Positions 37,618 through 47,256 of a DNA stretch of 64,000 nt are shown here, one piece after another. The stretch covers positions 186,001 to 250,000 of the forward strand of contig NZ_FNEK01000001.1 of NCBI RefSeq assembly GCF_900099935.1, read 5' to 3'. The translations under genes and the position numbers were made by a program. A model generated the notes under the pieces. That model was not told where the DNA came from. It did not search any database and worked only from the letters and a program-made list of their open reading frames with translations. This DNA is from Aliiruegeria lutimaris. GTDB taxonomy: Bacteria > Pseudomonadota > Alphaproteobacteria > Rhodobacterales > Rhodobacteraceae. Every line of letters starts with the position of its first letter. The first letter of the stretch is position 1.

Positions 37618-38474
37618 TCCTCCCGGCTGCGCATGTCCCGCGCCATTCCGGCCGCTTGCGCGACGATCTCCGCATCCAGTCCCGTCTCGACACCGAGTTC
37701 CGCAAGCCGCGCGATCACCGCCTCGGTCGCCACATTGCCCTCGGCCCCCGGCGCATAGGGGCAGCCGCCCAGACCGCCGACAGCCGCGTCGAAAACCCGG
37801 ATACCGGCCTCGAGCGACTCGACAATATTGTCGAGCGCCCGGCCACCGGTATCGTGGAAATGACCGGCGAGCAGTTCGGGCGGCAGATCGCCCATGACCG
37901 CCTCCAACATTGGCCTCAGCGTCTCGGGCCGGGCCTGTCCAATCGTGTCGCCCAGCGAAACTTCGTAACAGCCCAAGTCCGCCAGCCGTGCCGCCACCCG
38001 CGCCACCTGCTCCGGCGACGTCGGGCCGTCAAAGGGACAATCGGTGACGCAGGACACGTAGCCGCGCACCTTGAGCCCCGCCGCCCGCGCCCCGGTCACG
38101 ACCGGTGCGATCCGCGCGAAACTCTCCTCCACCGAGCAGTTGAGATTGGCTCGGCTGAACCCTTCCGAGGCGCTCACGAAGACTGCCACCTCGTCGGCGC
38201 GCGCCTCGATCGCCCGCTCCAACCCTTTCAGGTTTGGCACCAGCGCGGCATAGGACACGCCCTCCGCCCTCGTGATCCGAGACAGGACCTCGGCCGAGTC
38301 CGCCATCTGAGGCACCCATTTCGGCGACACGAAGCTCGCCACCTCGATCCGGGCGAACCCTGCGCCACTCAGGCAATCGACCAGCGCGACTTTTTCCATC
38401 GTCGGAATGGGGCGGGGCTCGTTCTGCAAGCCGTCGCGCGGGCCTACCTCGAAGATCTCGACCCGCTCCGTCAT
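37614..38474 (-). CDS. liuE: Hydroxymethylglutaryl-CoA lyase
   Basis: A 286-residue TIM-barrel lyase that splits HMG-CoA into acetyl-CoA and acetoacetate, the last step of leucine breakdown. EVGPRDGLQNE at the N-terminus, GHFHDTGGRALDN (metal His residues) and GLGGCPYAPGAEGNVATE with the catalytic Cys are the family signature. It overlaps the carboxylase alpha gene and liuC by 4 bases each. Length is normal. Also called mvaB. Confidence 0.95.
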   Translation of the reverse strand: MTERVEIFEVGPRDGLQNEPRPIPTMEKVALVDCLSGAGFARIEVASFVSPKWVPQMADSAEVLSRITRAEGVSYAALVPNLKGLERAIEARADEVAVFVSASEGFSRANLNCSVEESFARIAPVVTGARAAGLKVRGYVSCVTDCPFDGPTSPEQVARVAARLADLGCYEVSLGDTIGQARPETLRPMLEAVMGDLPPELLAGHFHDTGGRALDNIVESLEAGIRVFDAAVGGLGGCPYAPGAEGNVATEAVIARLAELGVETGLDAEIVAQAAGMARDMRSREE

Positions 38475-40429
38475 TCGGCCTCCCCCTCCTCTTCCGGATC
38501 GAGCAGGACAAGCGCGTCATGGGCAGCAACCTGCGCGCCCGCCTCCACCAGCACCGCCTCCACGCGCCCGGCGCGCACCGCGCTCAGCGCATGTTCCATC
38601 TTCATCGCTTCGAGAATGACAAGCCGGTCGCCGCGTTCGACCATCTGCCCGGACTGAACCAGAACCTCGCGCACCAGCCCCGGCATAGGCGCTTCCACGA
38701 TGTTGCCGCCCATCGCCTCCGCGCTCTCCCGCGCCAGCGGATCCGGCAGGGCAAATTCCCAGGGCTGCCCGGCAAAAACCAAGACCGCACCATCGAGCAG
38801 GCGCGCCGGCCCCGGCGCCCGCGCCTCGCCGATCAACCAGCCCCGCGCGCCACGCCGGCATGGCAAAACCTCTTCCTCGATCTCGATATCGACGCGGTCC
38901 GCTCCCCGGATCGCCACGCCGATCCGCCATTGCTGCCCATCCCGCTCCAGAACGACCGTGCGTTGAAGCGGCGCCCAGAGAGAAAAGCCGGTGAAATCGA
39001 CCGGCGGCGCGTCCATCCCGCTTGCCGCAAGCGCGGCACAGGCCAGCACTGCCGCCGACGGCAATTCCTGACGCACGAGGCTGTCGAGGTCCCGTTCGAT
39101 CAGGCCGGTATCGACCCGGCCCGCCGCAAAGCCCTCATGCCGCGACAGCGCCTCCAGAAAGGCGATATTGGTGACCGTGCCGCCCACTTCCGTCTGCTCC
39201 AGTGCATGTGACAGCCGGGCCAACGCCACTCCACGGCTCGGACCATGGGTGATCACCTTCGCAATCATCGGATCGTACCACGGGCTGATCTCGTCGCCCT
39301 CGCGCACGCCACTATCGTTGCGCGCCAGATCGCTGAAGCGCAGATGCGCCAGCCGCCCCGTCGCCGGCAGGAAACCCGCCGGAACGTCCTCGGCATAAAG
39401 CCGCGCCTCGAAGGCGTGGCCCTCGCAACGGATCTCCTCCTGCGCCAGCGGCAGCTTCTCGCCCGAGGCGACGCGCAACTGCCATTCCACCAGGTCCAGC
39501 CCGGTCACGGCCTCCGTCACCGGATGTTCCACCTGCAACCGCGTGTTCATTTCCATGAACCAGAACCCGTCCGGGCGCAGCACCTCGCCGCCCTCGACGA
39601 TGAACTCCACTGTGCCCGCGCCAACATATCCAATGGCCTGCGCCGCACGCACCGCCGCCTGCCCCATGGCGGCGCGCATCTCCTCGGTCATGCCCGGCGC
39701 GGGCGCCTCTTCGATCACCTTCTGGTGGCGGCGCTGAAGCGAACAATCCCGCTCGAACAGGTGCACCGCGTTGCCATGGACATCGCCGAAAATCTGCAAC
39801 TCGATATGCCGCGGCTGGCGCACGTAGCGCTCCACCAGCACATCCGCATTTCCGAACGCCGTACGCGCCTCCGCCCGGGCCGAGGCCAGCGAGGTCGCGA
39901 AATCTTCCGGGGCATCGACCCGGCGCATCCCCTTGCCGCCACCGCCCGCGACAGCCTTGATCAACACCGGGTAGCCGATCCGATCCGCCTCCTCGGCCAG
40001 CCGCTCGGGCGATTGCTCCGCGCCGTGATAGCCCGGCACCACGGGCACGCCGGCCTCTTCCATCAACCGCTTGGCGGCATCCTTCAGCCCCATCTGCCGG
40101 ATCGCCGATGCGGGCGGGCCGACAAAGATCAGCCCCACCGCCGCGACAGCCTCCACGAAATCGGGGTTCTCCGACAGGAACCCGTAGCCGGGATGCACCG
40201 CTTCCGCCCCCGTCCGCCGCGCCGCCGCCAGCAGCGCCTCCGAGTTCAGGTAACTCTCCGCGGGTGCCGATCCGCCCAGATGCACCGCCTCGTCGGCCAG
40301 CGCGACGTGCGCCGCCCCCGCATCGGCATCCGAATAGACCGCAACCGTCGATATCCCCATCGACCTTGCGGTCCGGATGATCCGACAGGCAATCTCGCCC
40401 CTGTTCGCGATCAGCAATTTGCGGATCAT
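38471..40429 (-). CDS. liuD: Methylcrotonyl-CoA carboxylase, biotin-containing alpha subunit
   Basis: A 652-residue biotin carboxylase-carrier subunit. IRKLLIANRGEIACRIIRTA starts the biotin carboxylase domain; the ATP-grasp glycine loop (AVAGGGGKGMRRV) and MNTRLQVEHPVTEAVTGLDLVEWQ follow. The biotinyl lysine lies in EAMKMEH near residue 610 in the C-terminal biotinyl domain. The start at 40429 is set by GGAGGGGAGG upstream and by the family N-terminus. A 99-base gap with a perfect inverted repeat separates it from the beta subunit gene. BirA in this window would modify it. Confidence 0.95.
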   Translation of the reverse strand: MIRKLLIANRGEIACRIIRTARSMGISTVAVYSDADAGAAHVALADEAVHLGGSAPAESYLNSEALLAAARRTGAEAVHPGYGFLSENPDFVEAVAAVGLIFVGPPASAIRQMGLKDAAKRLMEEAGVPVVPGYHGAEQSPERLAEEADRIGYPVLIKAVAGGGGKGMRRVDAPEDFATSLASARAEARTAFGNADVLVERYVRQPRHIELQIFGDVHGNAVHLFERDCSLQRRHQKVIEEAPAPGMTEEMRAAMGQAAVRAAQAIGYVGAGTVEFIVEGGEVLRPDGFWFMEMNTRLQVEHPVTEAVTGLDLVEWQLRVASGEKLPLAQEEIRCEGHAFEARLYAEDVPAGFLPATGRLAHLRFSDLARNDSGVREGDEISPWYDPMIAKVITHGPSRGVALARLSHALEQTEVGGTVTNIAFLEALSRHEGFAAGRVDTGLIERDLDSLVRQELPSAAVLACAALAASGMDAPPVDFTGFSLWAPLQRTVVLERDGQQWRIGVAIRGADRVDIEIEEEVLPCRRGARGWLIGEARAPGPARLLDGAVLVFAGQPWEFALPDPLARESAEAMGGNIVEAPMPGLVREVLVQSGQMVERGDRLVILEAMKMEHALSAVRAGRVEAVLVEAGAQVAAHDALVLLDPEEEGEAE

Positions 40430-40452
40430 GCGCCTTCCTCCCCTCCTGTTCC

Positions 40453-40505
40453 GCGCGCCCCAAAGAGCGCGGGGTGGGCGCGTGGGAGCGCTCTTTGGGG
40501 CGCGC
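40453..40505. repeat. Perfect 18-bp inverted repeat between mccB and mccA genes
   Basis: GCGCGCCCCAAAGAGCGC (40453-40470) and its exact reverse complement (40488-40505), with a 17-base loop. It lies in the 99-base gap between the carboxylase beta (upstream) and alpha (downstream) genes. The stem would be very stable in RNA. No T-run follows on the minus strand, so simple termination is unlikely; attenuation or mRNA processing is possible. Confidence 0.8.
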
Positions 40506-40528
40506 CTCTCCACCTGCCCGAACACCAC

Positions 40529-42133
40529 TCACATGCGGAACACCCCGAACCGCGTTTCCTCGACCGGCGCATTCAACGCTGCCCGCAAGCTCAACCCCAA
40601 TACGTCCCGGCTCTTGCGCGGGTCGATGATGCCGTCATCCCAGAGCCGTGCGCTGGCATAGAGCGGGTGGGCCTGCTCCTCGAACATCTCCTCGGTCGGG
40701 CGCCGGAACGCGGCCTCTTCCTCGTCCGACCAGCTTCCGCCGGCCTTCTCGATCCCGACCCGCTTCACCTGCGCCAGAACCCCCGCTGCCTGCGCCCCGC
40801 CCATCACCGAGATCCGGCTATTGGGCCAGGTCCACAGGAAACGCGGCTGGTATGCGCGGCCCGCCATGCCGTAATTCCCGGCGCCAAAGGAGCCGCCGAC
40901 CAGCATGGTGATCTTGGGAACCGACGTCGTCGCCACCGCCGTCACCATCTTGGCGCCATGCCGCGCGATCCCCTCGTTCTCGTATTTCTTCCCGACCATG
41001 AAGCCGGTGATGTTCTGCAGGAAAACCAGCGGGATTCGCCGCTGTGAACACAGTTCGACGAAATGCGCGCCCTTCTGCGCGGCTTCCGAGAACAGCACGC
41101 CGTTATTGGCCACGATGCCCACCGGGCAGCCATGGACATGGGCAAAACCCGTCACCAGCGTCTCGCCGAACCGCGCCTTGAACTCGTCGAAACGCGAGCC
41201 ATCCACCATCCGCGCGATCACCTCGCGAATGTCGTAGGGCGTGGAGAGCGAGGCCGGCACAACGCCGAGGATCTCCTCCGGGTCATACGCCGGATCTTCC
41301 GGGCTGGCCCAATTGGCCGACACATCCGGCACCGGCCCGAGCGAGCCCACCGCGCGCCGCGCGAGCGCCAGCGCGTGGGCGTCATCCTCGGCCAGGTAAT
41401 CGGCCACGCCAGAAAGGCGCGTATGCACATCGCCGCCGCCCAGTTCTTCCGCCGAGACCACCTCGCCCGTCGCCGCCCTCACCAACGGCGGCCCGGCAAG
41501 GAAGATCGTGCCCTGCTCCTTAACGATGATCGTCACATCCGACATCGCCGGAACATAGGCCCCGCCGGCCGTGCACGACCCCATCACCACGGCGATCTGC
41601 GCGATCCCCGCCGCGCTCATCCGCGCCTGGTTGTAGAAGATCCGCCCGAAATGATCCCGGTCCGGGAACACCTCGTCCTGCTGCGGCAGGTTCGCGCCAC
41701 CCGAGTCCACGAGATAGACGCAAGGAAGATGGCATTCGGCGGCGATCTCCTGCGCACGAAGATGCTTCTTTACCGTCATCGGGTAATAGGTGCCGCCCTT
41801 TACCGTGGCGTCGTTGCACAGGATCATGACGTCACGCCCCATGACCCGGCCAATGCCCGCCACTGCCCCGGCCGCCGGTGCTGCGCCGCCATACATCCCA
41901 TGCGCCGCCGTCGCCCCGATCTCGAGGAACGGCGTTCCCGGATCCAGCAAGTTCGCGACACGCTCGCGGGGCAGCATCTTGCCCCGCGCCAAATGCCGCG
42001 TGCGCGCCCGCTCGCCGCCACCCGCCGCGGCTTGCGCCGCCGCTTCCTGCACCATATCCAGCGCGGCAAGATGCGCCTTCCTGTTGGCGCGGAACGCGTC
42101 CGAGCCTGTCACAGCCTGACTTGTCAGCTTCAT
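40529..42133 (-). CDS. liuB: Methylcrotonyl-CoA carboxylase, carboxyltransferase beta subunit
   Basis: A 534-residue carboxyltransferase of the crotonase superfamily. [51 protein letters not shown] (seen in parts), [17 protein letters not shown] and [14 protein letters not shown] are typical of 3-methylcrotonyl-CoA carboxylase and distinguish it from propionyl-CoA carboxylase. It moves CO2 from carboxybiotin to 3-methylcrotonyl-CoA. Start ATG 42133; length normal. Confidence 0.95.
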   Translation of the reverse strand: MKLTSQAVTGSDAFRANRKAHLAALDMVQEAAAQAAAGGGERARTRHLARGKMLPRERVANLLDPGTPFLEIGATAAHGMYGGAAPAAGAVAGIGRVMGRDVMILCNDATVKGGTYYPMTVKKHLRAQEIAAECHLPCVYLVDSGGANLPQQDEVFPDRDHFGRIFYNQARMSAAGIAQIAVVMGSCTAGGAYVPAMSDVTIIVKEQGTIFLAGPPLVRAATGEVVSAEELGGGDVHTRLSGVADYLAEDDAHALALARRAVGSLGPVPDVSANWASPEDPAYDPEEILGVVPASLSTPYDIREVIARMVDGSRFDEFKARFGETLVTGFAHVHGCPVGIVANNGVLFSEAAQKGAHFVELCSQRRIPLVFLQNITGFMVGKKYENEGIARHGAKMVTAVATTSVPKITMLVGGSFGAGNYGMAGRAYQPRFLWTWPNSRISVMGGAQAAGVLAQVKRVGIEKAGGSWSDEEEAAFRRPTEEMFEEQAHPLYASARLWDDGIIDPRKSRDVLGLSLRAALNAPVEETRFGVFRM

Positions 42134-42258
42134 TCGGTCCCTCTCTTCGGCGAGCCTCTCAGGCCCGTCGCGCTTTGCCCGCCGGTTGTTCGCGCACCCC
42201 GCAGGCGTCCTCCCCTCAATGTTTCCCGCTCAAGCCAGGCGAAGCCCCCTCCGCCGAC

Positions 42259-43077
42259 TCAATTTTCCGCCTCGTTATCTTCCACAGGCCCCTCCAGCAT
42301 CCGCCGATGCATCAGCCAGCGCATCCGGTAGGCAAAGCGCGCCGCGCGGCTGACATCGGTCTGGAAACTCGCATTCACCGTTGCCGCCACCGCGCCGCCG
42401 ACAATCGGCACCACGCGCCCGGCCCCGCGACCGGCAAGGCTGAAGCCCAGTTGCCGCGCAATGCGCTCGATCACCTTGTCCGTGACCCATTCGCCGCCCT
42501 TTTCCAGCACGATCCGCCCCTCGGGGCTGGCGAGCCACGCCGCCATGTCCGCCAGATGCGCAAGCGTCTCCTCGCGTCCCTTCTCGGCTCCCGCGGTGGC
42601 CACCTGCAGGATCAGCAGGCGATAGGTCTGCTCCTCCTCGCTATCATCGCCGAAACCGAACGCCGCGCCCGTCGCCCGAACGTTGCGCGCCGCCAGCGCG
42701 ATCGTCGCGGGTATGTCGGCAGTCATCCCGATCGCGCCAAAGAATCCGGCCGCGCCGCCCGAGGCAGCATTGGCCCCCACGGCCCAGCCCTGCACCCTCC
42801 GCGCCGCGCGTTCGCAGGCTTCCAGATCCTCCACCGAGTGCCGCGTGAACTCCGACGGAATGGTATAGCCCGCCGCCTTGTCGGCCATGGCGAGGCCCTG
42901 CCGCACCAGCGCGGGCGGCACGAAGCGGCCCACCAGCGCGCCGAGCGGCGCTGTCAGCCGCTCCGCCCCCTTGCCCAACCGCGTGGGCTTGCGTTCCTCA
43001 TAGGCCCGTTGCCGCTCCAGCGCCGCGCGCAGGATATCGGCGGCCAGATGCGGCCGCCGGTCGGGAACCGGTGTCAT
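42259..43077 (-). CDS. EcsC-family protein
   Basis: A 272-residue protein of the EcsC group. The region AAGYTIPSEFTRHSVEDLEACERAARRVQGWA opens the domain, then AASGGAAGFFGAIGMTADIPATIALAARNVRATG and a C-terminal Gly/Ala-rich part (GRGAGRVVPIVGGAVAATVNASF). The Gly/Ala-rich hydrophobic stretches suggest membrane association. EcsC of Bacillus accompanies an ABC transporter, but the function of stand-alone copies is unknown. It overlaps the acyl-CoA synthetase gene by 4 bases (ATGA), so the two are translated together. Confidence 0.85.
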   Translation of the reverse strand: MTPVPDRRPHLAADILRAALERQRAYEERKPTRLGKGAERLTAPLGALVGRFVPPALVRQGLAMADKAAGYTIPSEFTRHSVEDLEACERAARRVQGWAVGANAASGGAAGFFGAIGMTADIPATIALAARNVRATGAAFGFGDDSEEEQTYRLLILQVATAGAEKGREETLAHLADMAAWLASPEGRIVLEKGGEWVTDKVIERIARQLGFSLAGRGAGRVVPIVGGAVAATVNASFQTDVSRAARFAYRMRWLMHRRMLEGPVEDNEAEN

Positions 43078-44657
43078 GTCACGTCTCCCTCCAATGCCAT
43101 CTGCCGCAGCTCGCGGCGGATGATCTTGCCACTGATCGTCATCGGCAGGCTGTCCACGAAATGCACGATCCGCGGATACTCATGCGCGGCCAGCCGCTGG
43201 CGCACATGCTGCTGCAAATCGGCCCGCATTGCGTCCGTTGGTTCAAACCCGTCCCGCAGCAGCACGAAGGCGGTCACTGCCTCCGTGCGCTCGGGATCGG
43301 GCACGCCAACTACCCCGGCGCTGGCGACAGCCAGGTGGGTCAGCAGGCAGTCCTCAACCTCTCCCGGACCGATCCGGTAACCCGAGGAGGTGATCACGTC
43401 ATCGTCGCGACCCCGGAAGCGCAGGAACCCGTCCTCGCGCCAGCCGCGATCCCCGGTCAGCATCCACTCGCCGCGGAATTTCGCAAGCGTCTCTTCCGGA
43501 TTATTCCAATATTCCAACATCATGGATGCCGAACCTCGCCGAACGACAATATCGCCTTCGCCTTCACAGGGGGCGCCATCCGGCCCGATTACCTCCACCT
43601 CGTGCCCCGGCACCGGTTTGCCCATCGCCCCCGGCAACGGCTCGAACAGCGCCTCGCAGGCGCTGACGATCATGTTGCATTCCGTTTGACCGTAGAACTC
43701 GTTGATATTCAGTCCAAAAGCCTGCCTTCCCCACTCAAGCATCTCGGCCCCAAGCGGCTCCCCACCGCTGGCCACCGAGCGCAGCCCGGGAATTTTCACA
43801 TCCGCCGCCCGCAGCGCCCGCAACGCAGACGGCGGGAAAAATACATTTTTTACAGATGCTTGCCGAACGATTCTCACGCACTCATCCGCCGTGAATTTCT
43901 CCATCCGTGCCGAAACCACCGGAACCCCGTGCCAAAGCCCCGGCATCAACACGTCGAACAGCCCGCCGATCCAGGCCCAGTCCGCCGGCGTCCATAGAAC
44001 ATCACCCGGCAAAGGCATGAGATTGTGAGAAATTTCAACACCGGGCAAATGTCCGCGCAACACCCTGTGGGCATGTAGCGCCCCCTTCGGGTTGCCCGTC
44101 GTTCCCGAGGTATAGATCAGGACCGCCGGATCCTCGGCCGCCGTATCAACAGTCGGGAAGATGATACCATCAACCGGAACCCGCTCGACCGGCAGGATCT
44201 GCTCCCGCCCCAGGCGCAGATCCCCCGCCTGGCTCCAGCGTACCAGCTTCTCCGCGCCGATACCGTCGGTCACGACCACGCTGGCCTTGGAATCTGCCAG
44301 ACGCACCGCCATCGCCTCGGGACCGAACAGCGTAAAAAGCGGGATGGAAATCGCCCCCAGCTTCCACGCGGCGATATGGGAAGCGGCGGTCCAGGGCGAT
44401 TGGCTCAGAAACACCCCGACCCGGTCGCCGCGCCCCACGCCCATGGCCGAAAGCCTGTGCGCAAGCGCGTTTGCCATGTCACGCAACCGGCCATAGCGCG
44501 TCTCCCGCAGTCCATCCGGCAGCGGCTCGATCAATGCCACCCGCTCGGGCTCTACTGCCGCCCAACGGTCGCAGACCTCGCTGGCCATGTTGAGCCGTTC
44601 AGGGATCCCCCAACCCCGGCCCTGCATGAGCGGCAGATATGTCGGCGTCGAGTTCAT
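43074..44657 (-). CDS. AMP-dependent acyl-CoA synthetase
   Basis: A 527-residue adenylate-forming enzyme, which activates a carboxylic acid with ATP and loads it on CoA. The phosphate loop is YTSGTTGNPKGALHAH, INEFYGQTECN is the adenine motif, WMLTGDRGWREDGFLRFRGRDDDVI the hinge, and SGKIIRREL the C-terminal catalytic lysine. The start at 44657 has GGGAGGGGCGGG in front; upstream codons look non-coding. It overlaps the EcsC gene. Within a leucine cluster it may activate acetoacetate or a short branched acid, but substrate cannot be read from sequence. Confidence 0.9.
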   Translation of the reverse strand: MNSTPTYLPLMQGRGWGIPERLNMASEVCDRWAAVEPERVALIEPLPDGLRETRYGRLRDMANALAHRLSAMGVGRGDRVGVFLSQSPWTAASHIAAWKLGAISIPLFTLFGPEAMAVRLADSKASVVVTDGIGAEKLVRWSQAGDLRLGREQILPVERVPVDGIIFPTVDTAAEDPAVLIYTSGTTGNPKGALHAHRVLRGHLPGVEISHNLMPLPGDVLWTPADWAWIGGLFDVLMPGLWHGVPVVSARMEKFTADECVRIVRQASVKNVFFPPSALRALRAADVKIPGLRSVASGGEPLGAEMLEWGRQAFGLNINEFYGQTECNMIVSACEALFEPLPGAMGKPVPGHEVEVIGPDGAPCEGEGDIVVRRGSASMMLEYWNNPEETLAKFRGEWMLTGDRGWREDGFLRFRGRDDDVITSSGYRIGPGEVEDCLLTHLAVASAGVVGVPDPERTEAVTAFVLLRDGFEPTDAMRADLQQHVRQRLAAHEYPRIVHFVDSLPMTISGKIIRRELRQMALEGDVT

Positions 44658-44808
44658 GCCCGCCCCTCCCGCGCCGCTGCGCCGAGCGCAGCGGCCACCG
44701 CGCGTGGATCTGCGATCCCGCGCAAGCACCCGAGGCAAGGGAACGCCCCTCGGACCGAAAGCGCAACGCCACAACCGGCACCCGCGATATATGCCGACCG
44801 AAGCGCCA

Positions 44809-45276
44809 TCAGGGGATCAGGAACCTCGGATCGATCTGGGAGGCCAGCGAGCGAAGCTTGGCGAAACGCAGCGCTTCGGCGCGATAGGCACAGGAGATCT
44901 GCCCCGCCTCCGGCACATCGGCACAAAGATCCACCGCACCGGCCTCGATATCGGACAGGATCTCCAGATACCGGTCCTTGGCGAATTCCGGCACCCCCTC
45001 AAGCTCCGACGGCATCCGCTCCATCAAACCGTCCGCACGCTCCGCTACCGCCGCCGTCATCTCCTGCTCACACGCCAACACGGCGCCCTGACAGGCCGCG
45101 CGCGCTTCGTTGAAACAGATGATCGTCGTGTTGGCGACGTCCCGCCCGGTCGCGCTTTCCACGAGGCACGTGTCCATGCTCGCCAAGGCCTCGGGGCTCA
45201 CTCCGTCCGAAGCCTCCGCCGCTCCGGCCAACATCATCGCAATCCCGCCGCAGCGCAGAAAATCACTGGTACCCAT
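44809..45276 (-). CDS. Exported cysteine-containing hypothetical protein
   Basis: A 155-residue protein with a probable short signal (FLRCGGIAMMLAGAAEA) and a helical, acidic mature part. Cysteines in DTCLVES, IICFNE, AACQGAVLACEQE, LCADV and SCAYRAE could form disulphides. The spacing resembles DUF1311/LprI-like proteins, and the upstream gene is one, with a 14-base overlap, so the two may be diverged duplicates. I do not recognise it more precisely. Confidence 0.7.
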   Translation of the reverse strand: MGTSDFLRCGGIAMMLAGAAEASDGVSPEALASMDTCLVESATGRDVANTTIICFNEARAACQGAVLACEQEMTAAVAERADGLMERMPSELEGVPEFAKDRYLEILSDIEAGAVDLCADVPEAGQISCAYRAEALRFAKLRSLASQIDPRFLIP

Positions 45277-45781
45277 GGGTCAGTCGAATCTCCAGAATGA
45301 GCGCTTGCCGCGCGGTTGCATACATCAGGCAACTGAGCGTGGCCGGCCCGCCACCGGTCCCCCCGCCCCATTGTGCCCGTTCGTAATCGCAGGCGGCATC
45401 GCGGAACGGGATCCAGGCCCGCTGCATCTCCCGCAGTGCCTCGGAAAGCGAGGGAACGGTCGCGCCGATCTCCGCCAGTTCGGCATCCTCCGCCTTGTCC
45501 CGCAGCATTACCTGCCGGTAAACCGCGTTCAGTCGCGCGTCCCAGAAGGCAAGTTCCTGGTCGAGGCAATAGCCCATGCCGACCGTCGTGTAGCCAAACT
45601 CGTTCGATTCCATGCAGGCCGTCGCCGCCGAACCTACACAGGCTTCCATTGCCTGCAGGGTCTCCGTTCCCAGCAGGCAGGACTCGGTCGGCACAGGACT
45701 GAAATGCAGTTCCTCCTGCGCCGCCGCGGGGCTGGCGGCAAACGCGGCAAGTGTTGTCAGGATAAGGGCGCTCAGTCTCAT
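45263..45781 (-). CDS. LprI-like (DUF1311) exported protein
   Basis: A 172-residue protein with a clear signal peptide (MRLSALILTTLAAFAASPAAAQ). The mature part has MEACVGSAATACMES, YCLDQELAFWDARLNAVY and MQRAWIPFRDAACDYERAQWGGGTGG, ending TLSCLMYATARQALIL: the DUF1311 pattern with four paired cysteines. LprI of Mycobacterium inhibits lysozyme, but most family members are uncharacterised. It sits between the acyl-CoA synthetase and isovaleryl-CoA dehydrogenase genes on the same strand. Confidence 0.88.
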   Translation of the reverse strand: MRLSALILTTLAAFAASPAAAQEELHFSPVPTESCLLGTETLQAMEACVGSAATACMESNEFGYTTVGMGYCLDQELAFWDARLNAVYRQVMLRDKAEDAELAEIGATVPSLSEALREMQRAWIPFRDAACDYERAQWGGGTGGGPATLSCLMYATARQALILEIRLTHGYQ

Positions 45782-45900
45782 AGCTCCGGGTCCTCCTTGA
45801 TTAGCAGCACTTTCTTGCTCGGGAGACAGGCAACTTCCGGATCGTCGGAATGAAGAAGGCTCGGCATGCCTTCCAAGAATGGACCGGTTCCTGCCACGGC

Positions 45901-47064
45901 TTACCCCATTGATTGCATCATCTCCCGACCGATGAGCATCCTGCGAATCTCGGAGGTGCCCGCACCGATCTCCATCAGTTTTGCATCCCGGAAGAGCCGG
46001 CTGACAGGAGAATCGTTCATGAAGCCTGCGCCCCCCATCGCCTGCACGGCCTGGTGCGCCTGCGTCATGGCGACCTCCGAGGAGTACAGAACACAGGCGG
46101 CGGCATCGGCGCGGGTCACCGCGCCCCGGTCACAGGCCTTGGCGACCTCGTAGACATAGGCCCGCGCAGTGTTGAGCGCCGTGTACATGTCGGCGATCTT
46201 GGCCTGCATCAGTTGGAAGTTCCCGATCGGCTGGCCGAACTGCTGCCGGTCGCGCATATAGGGCATGATCTCGTCGAGACAGGCCGCGATGATTCCCGTG
46301 CCGATCCCTGCGAGCACGACCCTCTCGTAATCGAGGCCGGACATCAGGACGCGCACCCCCTTGCCCTCCTCGCCCAGAACATTCTCGAAAGGCACCTCGA
46401 CGTCTTCGAAGATCAACTCCGCCGTGTTGGAGCCGCGCATTCCAAGCTTGTCGAAATGCTTGCTGGTCGAGAACCCGGCCATGCTCTTCTCGATGAGAAA
46501 CGCGGTGATGCCCTTGGCGCCGGCCTCCGGATCGGTCTTGGCATAGACGACCAGCGTATCCGCATCCGGCCCGTTGGTAATCCAGTACTTGGTGCCATTG
46601 AGCACGTAGCGGTCGTTGCGCTTCTCGGCGCGCAGCTTCATCGAGACCACATCCGACCCCGCGCCCGCCTCCGACATGGCCAGCGCGCCGACATGCTCGC
46701 CCGAGATCAGCCCGGGCAGGTATTTGCGCTTCTGCGCCTCCGTGCCGTTGAGCTTGATCTGGTTCACGCAGAGATTGGAATGCGCGCCATAGGACAGCGA
46801 GACCGAGGCTGAAGCCCGCGCAATCTCCTCCACGGCGATCGTATGGGCGAGATAGGACATTCCCGCCCCACCATATTCCTCGGGCACCGTGATCCCAAGC
46901 AGACCCAATTCGCCCATCTCGCGCCAGAGATCCGGGGGAAACCGGTTGCTGGAATCGATTTCGGCCGCAAGCGGCTTCACCCGCTCCTGCGCCCAGCGAT
47001 GGACCATCTCGCGTAGCGCGGACGCCTCTTCGCCGATATCGAACTGTATCGTCGCATTGAACAT
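45901..47064 (-). CDS. liuA: Isovaleryl-CoA dehydrogenase
   Basis: A 387-residue acyl-CoA dehydrogenase with FAD, oxidising isovaleryl-CoA to 3-methylcrotonyl-CoA in leucine degradation. [22 protein letters not shown] and [25 protein letters not shown] are family motifs; the catalytic Glu lies in [14 protein letters not shown] near residue 245, the position used by isovaleryl-CoA and long-chain enzymes rather than the medium-chain site. [35 protein letters not shown] is the C-terminal FAD part. Start ATG 47064, with GGGGAGG upstream. A palindromic operator lies 27 bases in front. Confidence 0.94.
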   Translation of the reverse strand: MFNATIQFDIGEEASALREMVHRWAQERVKPLAAEIDSSNRFPPDLWREMGELGLLGITVPEEYGGAGMSYLAHTIAVEEIARASASVSLSYGAHSNLCVNQIKLNGTEAQKRKYLPGLISGEHVGALAMSEAGAGSDVVSMKLRAEKRNDRYVLNGTKYWITNGPDADTLVVYAKTDPEAGAKGITAFLIEKSMAGFSTSKHFDKLGMRGSNTAELIFEDVEVPFENVLGEEGKGVRVLMSGLDYERVVLAGIGTGIIAACLDEIMPYMRDRQQFGQPIGNFQLMQAKIADMYTALNTARAYVYEVAKACDRGAVTRADAAACVLYSSEVAMTQAHQAVQAMGGAGFMNDSPVSRLFRDAKLMEIGAGTSEIRRMLIGREMMQSMG

Positions 47065-47090
47065 GCCACAGGGCCTCCCCCTCCCCGTTA

Positions 47091-47106
47091 TTGAACAAGC
47101 GTTCAA
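47091..47106. promoter_or_regulatory. TetR-type palindrome ahead of liuA
   Basis: TTGAACAAGCGTTCAA: perfect 6-bp arms TTGAAC and GTTCAA around four bases, 27 bases before the liuA start. It is the right size and form for a TetR-family repressor of acyl-CoA metabolism. No such regulator gene is in the window. Confidence 0.6.
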
Positions 47107-47256
47107 ATAGTAGTCACGGATCGTCCTGCGGGTCAATCACCAATGGAGGCGGCATTTGGATAGTTCTGCGAAGTTCTGGCGCAAGGGTGGTTCGCCGCCT
47201 GGCAGAGCCCGAGCGGCGGTGGCGCCGCAGAGGCGGCGCTGGCCGCTTCGCGGCCG

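Noticed and set aside
40453-40505. Intrinsic terminator between the carboxylase genes
   Set aside because: The stem is strong but no T-run follows on the transcribed strand and the downstream gene needs the transcript, so I list it as an inverted repeat instead.
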